Source: an uncultured Muribaculum sp.
GTDB taxonomy: Bacteria > Bacteroidota > Bacteroidia > Bacteroidales > Muribaculaceae
Assembly: GCA_910578785.1 (NCBI GenBank)
Contig: CAJTSJ010000010.1
Coordinates: 18,398 to 82,397, forward strand
Length of the DNA: 64,000 nucleotides
Direction: 5' to 3'
Positions 52,182-61,160 of the stretch are shown here, one piece after another. The position numbers and the translations under genes were made by a program. Every line of letters starts with the position of its first letter. The stretch's first letter is position 1. The notes beneath the pieces are model-generated. The model worked only from the letters and a program-made list of their open reading frames with translations. It was not told the DNA's origin and did not search any database.

Positions 52182-52586
52182 TCATTTAACTTTTGAAAAT
52201 CTGAGACTTCCCCCAAATTCATCACCATCAAGAATCATGGTAGTCTCGGTAATTAATACTATATTTATAACTTCATCCTCATATTCATTGTCGCCCTCCC
52301 ATAACAGATGGGTTTTCAAGACCTTGCCAGTTATACGATATGTACCCGTTCCATATTCTACATTGCTGCTTGAATCGTCATAATTGTGAATCCATACCGA
52401 CTCACAACTTCCGTCGGCCGAGAAAGTCAGATACACATCGTCTCCGTCGTCTACAGCGCTCCATTCGCCTACGATAAGCGACCCGACATCGGAACCTTTG
52501 ACTTCATCTTCATTGTCGTCCGAGCCACATGAAGCAAGAGCCAGGACACCAAAGAAAATTATAATGAACGAATAAAACCTGTTCAT
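52182..52586 (-). CDS. Small surface-type lipoprotein, copy 2
   Basis: 134 residues. Lipobox ALASC followed by GSDDNEDE, an acidic surface-export type run. LIVGEWSAVDDGDDVYLTFS and GTGTYRITGKVLKTHLLW match the lipoprotein encoded just upstream, so the two are paralogues; the third copy downstream is more diverged. Adjacent stop/start spacing of 2-3 bp suggests a single transcript. Confidence 0.75.
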   Translation of the reverse strand: MNRFYSFIIIFFGVLALASCGSDDNEDEVKGSDVGSLIVGEWSAVDDGDDVYLTFSADGSCESVWIHNYDDSSSNVEYGTGTYRITGKVLKTHLLWEGDNEYEDEVINIVLITETTMILDGDEFGGSLRFSKVK

Positions 52587-52589
52587 AAA

Positions 52590-53018
52590 CTAATCTTCAA
52601 TACGGGTTAATACTTCACTGTCGCCATAGGAATCCTTTATGACCATCCGGTTTCTGGTAATCGACACGATAGTTCCGCCTTCCTCCTCGTAATAGTCGGA
52701 ATCATCCCATTTGACACGTATCGACAATTTATTACCATTGATTTTATAAGTTCCCACGCCCATTTCGACTTCCGTATTGAGATTATCGTCGATATATACC
52801 GACATGATTTCGCAACGTCCGTTAGAAGCAAAAGAAAAGTATGACACGTCACTGCCGTCGCCAATTTCAGTATGCCACTCGCCGACAATAAGCGATTTAA
52901 TGTCGGTGTTGTCGGGCATGTCCGAATCATCGTCCTTACTGTCGGAACCACACGCTGTCAGCATAACTACGCTGAACAGCAGCGTCATAAATGCATAAAA
53001 TTTCGTTAACTTTTTCAT
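52590..53018 (-). CDS. Small surface-type lipoprotein, copy 1
   Basis: 142 residues. Lipobox MLTAC followed by GSDSKDDDSD. LIVGEWHTEIGDGSDVSYFS and GVGTYKINGNKLSIRVKW parallel the downstream paralogue (LIVGEW, TGTYRI). Probably the ancestral or first of three tandem copies. Function unknown; context is a six-gene envelope cluster. Confidence 0.75.
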   Translation of the reverse strand: MKKLTKFYAFMTLLFSVVMLTACGSDSKDDDSDMPDNTDIKSLIVGEWHTEIGDGSDVSYFSFASNGRCEIMSVYIDDNLNTEVEMGVGTYKINGNKLSIRVKWDDSDYYEEEGGTIVSITRNRMVIKDSYGDSEVLTRIED

Positions 53019-53037
53019 TTTGATTTATTATTTACAA

Positions 53038-53910
53038 TTAATACATCCATCCAATCGAAATCATCGGATAAGCATCTTTTCCAAACCACTTTTTCTGTTC
53101 GTCGTTAAAGGGGAAATGATATCCTCCAGATAAAGTAAGCTCCCACAGATAAATCCTCGCTCCAAGAATGCCGTCAATGCCGACTTTACCTCCGACCTTG
53201 AGTTTGTCATCTTTCATATCTACTATATTTGACTTATATTTTCTCTTTCCACTCAATCCTATGTTAAATCCTAAAGAGGCAAATGGAACGATGCCGATTT
53301 TTCTGTTTGAATCAAGGAACTTATACCCGACTTCCAGAGGAATTCTTAAAATGTGGACTGTTGTGGTAGCGTTAAGATATGCACCAATCTCGCTGACCGA
53401 GGTAAAATAATTCGCCGAGTTATAACCTATTCGCGCACCGACGTATGCATCCTGCGTAATATTATAATTTGCTCCGATAGTAGCCTCGTAAGTAAAATTA
53501 TCACTACCCTTTATAAAACCATATCCTATCTCAATAATGGGACCCCATTTTAAATCATAATCCATATCCGAAGAACTATAGGAATCATTTGTACTGCCTG
53601 TGGCGGATTCGGGTTGCGCCGATGCGGGCACCGTTTCATTCTGCTGTGATGGTACCGTATTAGTGGCCCCGGCAATCTCTTTTTTCGGAATTGTCAACTC
53701 CATTCCGACATAGACAAACTGTGCCGCCGACGGATTAAGAGATATAATCTCCTCCTTGGTGACGTTGTAAGACTTGGCAATATCTTCAAGCGTCTCACCT
53801 CTCACAACTACATGCTTTACCGTTGTTACCTGCGCAAACAACGACACTGACGACATAACTACGGCCAAAAGACACATTATTAGCCGTGACTGCAAATTTT
53901 TAAGGTTCAT
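53038..53910 (-). CDS. LysM outer-membrane beta-barrel protein
   Basis: 290 residues. Signal peptide MNLKNLQSRLIMCLLAVVMS then LysM at ~30-75 (KHVVVRGETLEDIAKSYNVT). A linker of low complexity follows, and then a beta-barrel: WGPIIEIGYGFIKGSDNFTY, KIGIVPFASLGFNIGLSGK, and terminal YPMISIGWMY. It probably anchors the outer membrane to peptidoglycan through LysM. Part of the six-gene minus-strand envelope cluster. Confidence 0.8.
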   Translation of the reverse strand: MNLKNLQSRLIMCLLAVVMSSVSLFAQVTTVKHVVVRGETLEDIAKSYNVTKEEIISLNPSAAQFVYVGMELTIPKKEIAGATNTVPSQQNETVPASAQPESATGSTNDSYSSSDMDYDLKWGPIIEIGYGFIKGSDNFTYEATIGANYNITQDAYVGARIGYNSANYFTSVSEIGAYLNATTTVHILRIPLEVGYKFLDSNRKIGIVPFASLGFNIGLSGKRKYKSNIVDMKDDKLKVGGKVGIDGILGARIYLWELTLSGGYHFPFNDEQKKWFGKDAYPMISIGWMY

Positions 53911-53930
53911 AAATCTAAATTTTATAATGA

Positions 53931-54815
53931 TTAGTCTGTTTGTATTACAAGGAAATTAGATACGCTCCAAAACTCACCGGGATTATTTATGCGAAGAGTA
54001 AACGACCCGTTGCCGTTGGTGGACAGAGTATATGACTGTGAAGGCATGGAGGTAAGGACTCTCGGCTTTTTGGCCTCGAATGTAATTTCACGCCATTTAC
54101 GTATATCTACTTTGGCAAATTTCGTCTTGTCCAAAGCCGATTCAGGCACCATCCGCTTTTTCTTTATAACTCCGCGACGCTCAAGGTCTTTCTTGCTTCC
54201 AAGAATCACATAGCAAGAATTGATTACTTCGTCCTGATAGACTAACGCACGTTCCTGAGCCTTATTTGTCTGATCCAGTTGGGCGATGGCCTGAGTCTGC
54301 TCGTCAATCTGACTGCGCTGCGATGCTACCTGACGCTGCAACTTCTCGATATCGACATTCTTCTTGGACAGTTCTTCCTTAAGCCGGGCTATTTGCGCAT
54401 CCTTTGCGGCAAGCTGCTGTTGCATAATTTCAATCATTCCATTCATCTCCGGATTACCGTTCTTTTCTCCCAGGGATGCTATGCGATGTTGTTGCTGTTG
54501 CAGCACTCTCTCATATCGCTCAAGATTACGCAACGCATCATTGCGCGAAACAGGAATCTCGGAATTAGGATTGACGAAAATCATCTGCTCTCCGGCAGAT
54601 ATGGAATCAAGCACGGAATTAATTGTGCTTATCATATCGGTGATTACTTCAAGCTTTTTGGCCTGTATATCGTTCTCCGCTTTAAGAGAGTCTCTTTCAG
54701 ACACAAGACGCAACACACCTTCGCTTGATTCGCCACCCCCGCAGGCGGCAAGCAACGACAATAAAATGCCGACCACAGCCGGCAAAATTCGATGGCTGAT
54801 AATATGCAGTATCAT
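53931..54815 (-). CDS. Coiled-coil lipoprotein
   Basis: 294 residues. Lipobox LLAAC (Cys25 by my count). Residues ~35-200 form a long coiled coil rich in Gln/Glu (VLQQQQHRIASLGEKNGNPE, AAKDAQIARLKEELSKKNVD). The C-terminal ~90 residues are a small domain found in uncharacterised Bacteroidetes proteins (SCYVILGSKKDLERRGVIKK and RKWREITFEAKKPRVLTSMP). Role unknown; position between two LysM genes suggests periplasmic structural work. Confidence 0.72.
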   Translation of the reverse strand: MILHIISHRILPAVVGILLSLLAACGGGESSEGVLRLVSERDSLKAENDIQAKKLEVITDMISTINSVLDSISAGEQMIFVNPNSEIPVSRNDALRNLERYERVLQQQQHRIASLGEKNGNPEMNGMIEIMQQQLAAKDAQIARLKEELSKKNVDIEKLQRQVASQRSQIDEQTQAIAQLDQTNKAQERALVYQDEVINSCYVILGSKKDLERRGVIKKKRMVPESALDKTKFAKVDIRKWREITFEAKKPRVLTSMPSQSYTLSTNGNGSFTLRINNPGEFWSVSNFLVIQTD

Positions 54816-54826
54816 TACTATTTCGA

Positions 54827-55579
54827 CTAATTTTCCGACGGCTTGACATACAACATCAATTGCATGTCGGCCTGAAGCTTTGCATTAGGTTTAATCTTAG
54901 CCGACAGCTCATTCCAGGTTATGATATCCTCAACCGCAACGTCATAACGTTCGGCGATAGACATAAGCGTATCTCCTTTCTTGACATTGTGGAACACGAC
55001 AAGCATCTCTTCTTCCTGAATCCCGGGGTCTTCACTATGGGTATTTTCGGACTCCGCAGACACTGCGGCTTCTTTGGAGGATGATGCCGACAAATCATTA
55101 ATCAAATCAATCGTACCGTCGGTATACTTTATAAGAAATATCTGATTGCGCTGGATGACTTCCGCCACGGGCACCACCTTTTTATTGGTATGCTTCTTGT
55201 TCAGATATGTCACATAACTGTCATAGACCTTAACATCATACGCCGGAATTTCCTTCCCTTCAATAAGATATATAATGTCTGCATCCTTTGGCAACTGATG
55301 GTTTTCTCCTGTTATACGTTTTCCTTCGGAATTTATGTACACATTGCCCCGCTTGGAAAAATGAATCATATACACTTCTGAATTATCCATCGACAATTCC
55401 GGATCATTTTTCTTCGAAGTAAGTCGGTAGACCACCTGTCGGTCGTTGACCTGAACAATGGAAGCATTAACTTCACGTCCATTCTTAAGTATTATAAGGT
55501 CTTTTTGCGCAAAAGACGGCAGGGATGTCAACAAGGCTATAATTGATGCCATGATGAACCGCGATGCTTTGATTGGCAC
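54827..55579 (-). CDS. LysM-containing exported protein
   Basis: 250 residues. I chose the GTG start at 55579 since it yields a signal peptide with basic residues (PIKASRFIMASIIALLTSLP); an ATG at 55552 is possible. The middle ~150 residues are unrecognised beta-rich sequence. LysM is at the C-terminus (VVFHNVKKGDTLMSIAERYD). First gene of the envelope cluster transcribed to 51784; predicted to bind peptidoglycan. Confidence 0.75.
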   Translation of the reverse strand: MPIKASRFIMASIIALLTSLPSFAQKDLIILKNGREVNASIVQVNDRQVVYRLTSKKNDPELSMDNSEVYMIHFSKRGNVYINSEGKRITGENHQLPKDADIIYLIEGKEIPAYDVKVYDSYVTYLNKKHTNKKVVPVAEVIQRNQIFLIKYTDGTIDLINDLSASSSKEAAVSAESENTHSEDPGIQEEEMLVVFHNVKKGDTLMSIAERYDVAVEDIITWNELSAKIKPNAKLQADMQLMLYVKPSEN

Positions 55580-55633
55580 GATAAAAAAATGTGTTATCCT
55601 GTAGACAGCCCCGAATCAGGTGTTATACATAGC

Positions 55634-55865
55634 AAAAAAAGACGCGGGCGTCTGTACTTCCTGCTCATCCCGCACTTAAGGCCTTCGCATTGCCGTCCAA
55701 CCAGGATAAGCAACTCAGTCGGCCCACGTCATGGATGAGTATAATGACATAGACATACCTGCCTGCAAAAGCAGTCAGGGACATCAAGGCATATAAACAT
55801 CGCCCGTGGACGCTTACGTTGCCGCTCTTCAGGTTGTTAAGAATTTGCGAAGTTCTAAGTGCTGA
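55634..55865 (-). ncRNA. 6S-RNA-like structured small RNA candidate
   Basis: On the minus strand the two ends pair into an irregular rod: GCACTTA (55672-55678) with TAAGTGC (55856-55862), TTCGCA (55684-55689) with TGCGAA (55846-55851), CAACC (55698-55702) with GGTTG (55832-55836), then shorter helices toward a 9-bp apical stem CCTGCCTGC-AAAA-GCAGTCAGG with one mismatch (plus-strand reading). Internal loops separate these, as in 6S RNA. The 3' end is an AGACG-CCCG-CGTCT hairpin with a T run (55634-55640). About 225 nt. No clear promoter, so the 5' end is approximate. Strand is favoured by the T run. Confidence 0.45.
55640..55653 (-). terminator. Terminator of the 6S-like RNA candidate
   Basis: AGACG-CCCG-CGTCT stem (5 bp, 4-nt loop) followed by seven T on the minus strand (complement of A run 55634-55640). 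The stem is short but the T run is long. Confidence 0.6.
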
Positions 55866-55898
55866 AGTTAACGTTCAGTAAACGTCTTTTCTAAAAAA

Positions 55899-55932
55899 GT
55901 CACCCGTCCGTCCCATTGGGCCGACGAGTGAC
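55899..55932 (-). terminator. Terminator after pdxB
   Basis: GTCACTCGTC...GACGGGTGAC on the minus strand forms a 10-bp stem (two G-U type pairs tolerated) with further inner pairs and an A/T loop, followed by TTTTTT (complement of 55893-55898). It lies 78 bp after the pdxB stop. Confidence 0.8.
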
Positions 55933-56009
55933 TGCAAATTTAGGTAAATTGTTGATATTAAAAAATAATCCAACTATAAATTTCTTAAAAATTTTGTTTG
56001 GCGGATATG

Positions 56010-57029
56010 TCATGCTCCGGGTTCGTCGCGGTAGTCGTAATGGTTGCGGAGCGATTCGAACGACTCGGGCGAATTGCGTAGCGAAGCGGTGTCAGCTTCG
56101 GGTGAATAGCTGTCGGTTATCATAGCGAGGGTTGGCGAATGAGGAATGTCGGCAGGAACCGTCTCCAAAGGCTTAACCACAGGCAGGTCAAAGTGGCGGC
56201 ATAGTGCCTCGACGGCCATGGCGGTAGCCCTGATTTTACCCTGTCGCGAATATCCTGCGATGTGTGGCGTAGCCACGACTGCCATCGACAGCAGGTCGCG
56301 CGATATGTCGGGCTCTCCCTCCCAGCAGTCTATGGCGATGTCACCTACCAGACCGGCACGCACGGCGTCGGCCAGCGCGACATTGTCCACGACCGGCCCG
56401 CGGGCACTGTTAATCAGCATCGGACTACGCCTCAGGCTACTGAAAAACGCCTTGTCGGCCATGTGGCAGGTAGGATACTTCCCTACGCGGGTCATCGGCG
56501 TATGGAAAGTGATTATATCAGCCCGTTCGGCTATCTCTTCGAGACTTACAAACCCTTCCGCACCCTCCTTTTCTGCCCGCGGAGGATCGCATTTCAGCAC
56601 ATTCATGCCAAGCCCCGAGGCCCACTCACACACGATGCGTCCAACGTGGCCTACGCCTACGACACCCAATGTCAGACCTTTCAAGTCGGCGATGCCGCTC
56701 CGCAACAATGTGCGACAGGCTATCGACGAAAGCACGTATTGCGCCACTCCGGGGGCATTGCATCCTGGAGCATTGGCCACCGTGATGCCGTGAGTCCGGC
56801 AATAATCGAGGTCGATATGGTCGGTGCCGATCGTGGCCGTGGCTATGAACCGGCATTTTGAGCCGTCGAGGAGCGAAGCGTCGCAACGGGTGCGTGTACG
56901 GGTGACCAACGCGTCGGCATCGGCCATCGCCGCGGCGTCAATGGCCTCTGGAGAAAGATACACCACCTCGGCATACCGCTCAAGCAACCCTTTTATAAAA
57001 GGGATATTCTTCTCTACTATTATTTTCAT
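56010..57029 (-). CDS. pdxB: 4-phosphoerythronate dehydrogenase
   Basis: 339 residues from the ATG at 57029; the longer start at 57074 overlaps the membrane protein gene. D-isomer specific 2-hydroxyacid dehydrogenase: nucleotide-binding LGVVGVGHVGRIVCEWASGL, catalytic Arg in INSARGPVVD, Glu in DCWEGEPDI and His in ATPHIAGYSRQGKIRA. The C-terminal PdxB-type dimerisation tail is present. It oxidises 4-phosphoerythronate in pyridoxal phosphate synthesis. Downstream of the membrane protein and purD on the minus strand, ending at the terminator 55899-55932. Confidence 0.9.
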   Translation of the reverse strand: MKIIVEKNIPFIKGLLERYAEVVYLSPEAIDAAAMADADALVTRTRTRCDASLLDGSKCRFIATATIGTDHIDLDYCRTHGITVANAPGCNAPGVAQYVLSSIACRTLLRSGIADLKGLTLGVVGVGHVGRIVCEWASGLGMNVLKCDPPRAEKEGAEGFVSLEEIAERADIITFHTPMTRVGKYPTCHMADKAFFSSLRRSPMLINSARGPVVDNVALADAVRAGLVGDIAIDCWEGEPDISRDLLSMAVVATPHIAGYSRQGKIRATAMAVEALCRHFDLPVVKPLETVPADIPHSPTLAMITDSYSPEADTASLRNSPESFESLRNHYDYRDEPGA

Positions 57030-57052
57030 CGTTATATCAATCAAAACGTCAG

Positions 57053-58033
57053 CTACATCAGAATACTCCACCAATAGACAGCGATGTAGGAAGCAATGAT
57101 GAGCGACAGGGGTATATAGGAGCGCTTCTGTCCGTTAATGACAAAGAAGTGGCCTATCTGGAACGCCGAACTGAGGTTTATTATCGGCAGATAGACGGCA
57201 AAACGCCTGTAGTCGGCCAACGCCAATATACACGACATAAGGAACAAGACCAGGAAAAATCCGTTGTAGGCGCGTGTACGGGCATTGTAGCTATAGACCT
57301 TTATGAGATTAAGGATTCCGGTCAACGCCCCCAGAAACATGGTCAAACCGGCATAAACAAGCATAATCAGGGCATTGCCCTTCGGTACCGAACTGAATAT
57401 GCTGACAAATTCGGGCAGCCGGATATCAGACAACGCCACGGCACCCGACCCGATGACAATCCAATATGGAGTCAATATGCCCAACAGCAATGCCAGAAAC
57501 GACTTAAGCTTTAGGCACTGCATCTGAAGGCATCCGACCAGCAGAACCGCCAGATAACCGACAAACGCGATGTCGAACAGCGACCCGAAACTGACGATAC
57601 AGAACGTCAGGAACACCATCCGTGTAGCCCTCGGATCCTGGAAGGCGGCAAAGAGAGGCACTACCGACAGCAAAAGCATGGCACACATCAGCGTGCCGTC
57701 ATAAAGCTGGCCCATGACCGACGGATACGCACCCTGCATCAGTATGAACAGACCGGCGAAGAGCCAGGTGATATGACGTATGATGTTGAAGCTCTTGTTC
57801 AGATAGTTGACAAACACCGCACACAAGACGCTCAGCCCGACTCCGGCGCATAGCGACCACAGCCGGCCGGAAATCCATTCATCCGACGAGGGGAAAAGAA
57901 ATCCGACATTGTCGGCAAAGTAGGCTATATTGCCGGTCAGATATGCAAAGGCAGTGCCTCCTGCCGCAATTAAAATCATCAGCAGGAAGCACCAACGTGT
58001 ATGGAACAATGGCGTTATGTCAGTCTCCTTCAC
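57053..58033 (-). CDS. Polytopic membrane protein, unknown
   Basis: 326 residues with about nine membrane helices, for example CFLLMILIAAGGTAFAYL, LCAGVGLSVLCAVFVNYLN, ALIMLVYAGLTMFLGALTG and GFFLVLFLMSCILALADYR. A weak resemblance to DUF6427-type Bacteroidetes proteins is the only hint. The gene starts 22 bp downstream of purD and is followed by pdxB after 23 bp, so it is co-transcribed with both. Confidence 0.7.
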   Translation of the reverse strand: MKETDITPLFHTRWCFLLMILIAAGGTAFAYLTGNIAYFADNVGFLFPSSDEWISGRLWSLCAGVGLSVLCAVFVNYLNKSFNIIRHITWLFAGLFILMQGAYPSVMGQLYDGTLMCAMLLLSVVPLFAAFQDPRATRMVFLTFCIVSFGSLFDIAFVGYLAVLLVGCLQMQCLKLKSFLALLLGILTPYWIVIGSGAVALSDIRLPEFVSIFSSVPKGNALIMLVYAGLTMFLGALTGILNLIKVYSYNARTRAYNGFFLVLFLMSCILALADYRRFAVYLPIINLSSAFQIGHFFVINGQKRSYIPLSLIIASYIAVYWWSILM

Positions 58034-58055
58034 TTGGTTGGAATCTATTCGCCGT

Positions 58056-59336
58056 TTATAGAAGTTTCATCAGGTCCTGGCCTATGTCACGGCGGAAATA
58101 GGCCTTGTCGAAGCTTATTCTGGATATCGAATCGTAGCTGCGGGCAAGCGCGTCTGCTATAGAATCGCCATATGAGCTGACAGAGAGCACTCTGCCACCC
58201 GAAGTGACAACGCCTCCATCCGGTCCGGGCTTGGTGCCTGCATGGAACACGATGCTGTCAGTGACATTCTCCAGGCCGGATATGGGAAGGCCTTTCTCGT
58301 AAGAACCGGGGTAGCCGCCCGAAACCATCATCACAGTCACTGCCGTACGCGGGTCATGGCGAAGCTCCTTGTCGCCGAGACTGCCCATGGCGGCCGAGCG
58401 CATCAGGTCGACAAGGTCGCTGTCGACGCGGAGCATGACTGCCTCGGTCTCGGGATCGCCCATACGAACATTGTATTCAATCACCATCGGTTCGCCCTTG
58501 ACATTGATAAGCCCGAGGAATATGAATCCGCGGTATGTGATTCCCTCTTCGGCCAGGCCGTTGACGGTAGGCTCGATGATTCTTGTGCGCACCTTCTCCA
58601 TGAATGCTTCGTCGGCAAACGGAACGGGACTTACAGCACCCATGCCGCCGGTGTTCAATCCGGTATCGCCTTCGCCGATGCGCTTGTAGTCTTTGGCCAC
58701 CGGGAGAACACGATAGTCCTTGCCGTCGGTCAGAACAAATACGGAACATTCGATGCCCGACAGGAATTCCTCGATGACCACGGTTGACGACGATGCGCCG
58801 AACATGCCTCCGAGCATCTCCTTCAGAGCCTCGCGGGCCTCTTCGATAGTAGGCAGAATCAACACTCCCTTGCCGGCGGCCAGACCGTCGGCCTTGAGAA
58901 CGTATGGAGCCTCAAGTTCTTCAAGGAACTTCATGCCCTCGTCGATTGTAGCCGGAGTGAAGCTGCGGTAGCGCGCGGTAGGAATGCCGTGGCGCACCAT
59001 GAACTGTTTGGCAAAGTCCTTGCTTCCCTCAAGGGCGGCACCGGCTTTCGACGGTCCGACAACGAGGACATCCGAACCCTGGAAATAGTCGTATATGCCG
59101 TTGACAAGCGGATCTTCATTGCCTACTACAATCATTTTCACACCCTTTTCTCCGACAAAGCTCTTTATGGCGTCGAAGTCCAGGGGCGACATGTTGACAT
59201 TCTCCCCGTAGTTTGACGTTCCTCCGTTGCCCGGAGCTATATACAGCTTTTCGGTCAGCGGACTCTGTGATATTTTCCATGCAAGGGCCGATTCGCGGCC
59301 TCCCGAACCTAAAAGAAGGATGTTGAGCTTGTTCAT
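58056..59336 (-). CDS. purD: Phosphoribosylamine-glycine ligase
   Basis: 426 residues, ATP-grasp GAR synthetase, second step of de novo purine synthesis. The N-terminal Rossmann segment NILLLGSGGRESALAWKISQ, ATP-grasp part PYVLKADGLAAGKGVLILPT, and AVSPVPFADEAFMEKVRTRI, EYNVRMGDPETEAVM are conserved. First of a purD / membrane protein / pdxB group. Gap to the upstream RNA methyltransferase gene stop is 21 bp. Confidence 0.96.
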   Translation of the reverse strand: MNKLNILLLGSGGRESALAWKISQSPLTEKLYIAPGNGGTSNYGENVNMSPLDFDAIKSFVGEKGVKMIVVGNEDPLVNGIYDYFQGSDVLVVGPSKAGAALEGSKDFAKQFMVRHGIPTARYRSFTPATIDEGMKFLEELEAPYVLKADGLAAGKGVLILPTIEEAREALKEMLGGMFGASSSTVVIEEFLSGIECSVFVLTDGKDYRVLPVAKDYKRIGEGDTGLNTGGMGAVSPVPFADEAFMEKVRTRIIEPTVNGLAEEGITYRGFIFLGLINVKGEPMVIEYNVRMGDPETEAVMLRVDSDLVDLMRSAAMGSLGDKELRHDPRTAVTVMMVSGGYPGSYEKGLPISGLENVTDSIVFHAGTKPGPDGGVVTSGGRVLSVSSYGDSIADALARSYDSISRISFDKAYFRRDIGQDLMKLL

Positions 59337-59357
59337 TTACTTGTCAGATGAATATGG

Positions 59358-61160
59358 TTATGAATTTTCGTTATTGTCATCATTGTCAGGGCGTTTCCAT
59401 CCCTTGCGCTGGCGGGTGGCCGGAATTGAAGGCTGTCGGCCTATGATTGAGCGGAGAGCCTTTTCGTTGCGGCGGATGGCCAGCGGATTTTCCGACTGCT
59501 CCTGTTCGCGGGGCTCATCGTCAAAACGCTTGCGCTCGAAACTGCGTCCCTCAAACTTTCCGTCAAAAAACTTCTTGGGGCTGTCAAAGCCACGACGCTC
59601 ATCGCCGTCAGACCGGCGCGGACGCCCTTCGAATTTGCGGTCGCCGCCACGCTTGTCGCCGTAACGCTTATCGCCAAACTTTTTCTTGTCAAACTGCCGA
59701 CGTTCGTCGAAGTCGGAATTACCGCGCTTGCTTCTTGACGGCATGAAGTCATCGTCGTCGTCATACTTCTTCTTGCGTCCGAGCGGTTTGGCAGAATACT
59801 TCTCCTTAAGGTTATTACGCTTGTCGCCACGGTCGCCCTTCTTGTCAAATTCGCGCTGACGGTCGCCGTTCTTCCCTCCGAAACCCTTCTTGCGGGCATC
59901 GCGGCGCCACTCATCGTCGGTAGGACGGCGGCGGTCATGCATCTTCTCGCGCACCGGCATATCCTCTTCATCTTCATCGGAATGATGAAGCGAGAATCCC
60001 TGGCTGCGGAAAGTCTTATAGTCGCCTTCAAATATTATGTATTCGCGAAGCTCACATTCAAGCGCACCGTTGTACAGGGGCAACTTGGTAGACGGGGCGA
60101 GTCCGATTTTTCTGAAATACTCTTCCTGGTATCCTATGATCCAAGCGTGATACCCCTTGAACACATTTTTCAGCTTCTGTCCGAAAAGCTCATACAGGCC
60201 GTCCATGTCAGCCACTGATATACGCTCGCCGTAAGGAGGATTGCAGACAAGGATTCCGTCGGCCGGAGCTTCGGTCCAGTGAGCGAGCGGACGCACCTCA
60301 AGCTCCACATATTTGCCGACACCGGCCTGCTTGACATTCTTCTCGGCAATGGATATGGCTTTGGGCGATATGTCGCATCCTATGATAGGCACGGTGATGT
60401 CGCGCTCCTGCGAATCGTCGTTATATAGACGCTCGAAAAGCTCCTCGTCAAAGTCGGGCCACTGCTCGAAAGCAAAACTCTTGCGGTAGACGCCCGGATT
60501 GATATTGGCGGCAATCAGGGCAGCCTCTATCAGGAATGTACCCGAACCGCACATCGGGTCGACGAGCGGACACTGGCCGTTCCATCCGGCCTTGAGCAGT
60601 ATGCCTGCGGCGAGCACCTCGTTGATAGGAGCCTCGGTCTGTGCCACGCGATAGCCACGCTTATGAAGCGACTCGCCCGACGAGTCAAGCGAGATGGTGA
60701 CTCTCGTTCCGTCGATATGCACGTTGATCATCGCGTCGGCATCCTGCAGGCGGATTCCCGGACGCTTGTCGGCGCCGTAGCGGTCCTTGAACCAGTCGAC
60801 GATGGCGTCCTTGACGCGGTAAGTCACATAACGCGAGTGGGTAAACGTGTCGGAGTTAACCACCGGGTCGATTGAGAATGTCTTGTCGAGCGACAGTATC
60901 GTCGACCAGTCAAATTCCTTGGTCATTTCATACAGCGTGTCCGGATCGGAAGCCGTAAACTTGTATATAGGCTTAAGAATTCGCAAGGCGGTACGGCAAC
61001 ACATGTTTGCCTTGTAAAGCACCTCGTTGTCACCTTCGAACGACACCATGCGACGTCCTATCGAGACATTTTCGGCGCCGAGCTTCAGGAGTTCTTCCGC
61101 CAACACATCCTCAAGTCCCTGAAGAGTCTTGGCCACCATGTCGAATTTTTCTGTTTTCAT
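59358..61160 (-). CDS. THUMP-type RNA methyltransferase with long charged tail
   Basis: 600 residues from the ATG at 61160 (an in-frame start at 61238 is 26 codons longer but would overlap the next gene). Residues 1-~385 follow the RlmL/COG0116 order: N-terminal ferredoxin-like/THUMP region (AKTLQGLEDVLAEELLKLGA), then a Rossmann methyltransferase with GSGTFLIEAALIAANINPG and the catalytic motif VCNPPYGERI. From ~386 to the end a ~215-residue Arg/Lys/Asp-rich low-complexity tail (FDKKKFGDKRYGDKRGGDRK, REFDKKGDRGDKRNNLKEK) is added. It likely methylates 23S rRNA guanine; the tail probably binds RNA. Confidence 0.85.
   Translation of the reverse strand: MKTEKFDMVAKTLQGLEDVLAEELLKLGAENVSIGRRMVSFEGDNEVLYKANMCCRTALRILKPIYKFTASDPDTLYEMTKEFDWSTILSLDKTFSIDPVVNSDTFTHSRYVTYRVKDAIVDWFKDRYGADKRPGIRLQDADAMINVHIDGTRVTISLDSSGESLHKRGYRVAQTEAPINEVLAAGILLKAGWNGQCPLVDPMCGSGTFLIEAALIAANINPGVYRKSFAFEQWPDFDEELFERLYNDDSQERDITVPIIGCDISPKAISIAEKNVKQAGVGKYVELEVRPLAHWTEAPADGILVCNPPYGERISVADMDGLYELFGQKLKNVFKGYHAWIIGYQEEYFRKIGLAPSTKLPLYNGALECELREYIIFEGDYKTFRSQGFSLHHSDEDEEDMPVREKMHDRRRPTDDEWRRDARKKGFGGKNGDRQREFDKKGDRGDKRNNLKEKYSAKPLGRKKKYDDDDDFMPSRSKRGNSDFDERRQFDKKKFGDKRYGDKRGGDRKFEGRPRRSDGDERRGFDSPKKFFDGKFEGRSFERKRFDDEPREQEQSENPLAIRRNEKALRSIIGRQPSIPATRQRKGWKRPDNDDNNENS

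Larger units (their letters stand above)
55580..56009. other. Intergenic region with 6S-like RNA candidate and pdxB terminator
   Basis: 430 bp without a protein gene. It contains the pdxB terminator (55899-55932) and a rod-shaped structured RNA candidate with its own terminator (55634-55865). No other element seen. Confidence 0.6.

Noticed and set aside
55634..55865. tmRNA, RNase P RNA or SRP RNA in the gap
   Set aside because: No tRNA-like GGTTCGA end, no conserved RNase P bases and no GGAAGGAGCAG-type SRP loop were seen.
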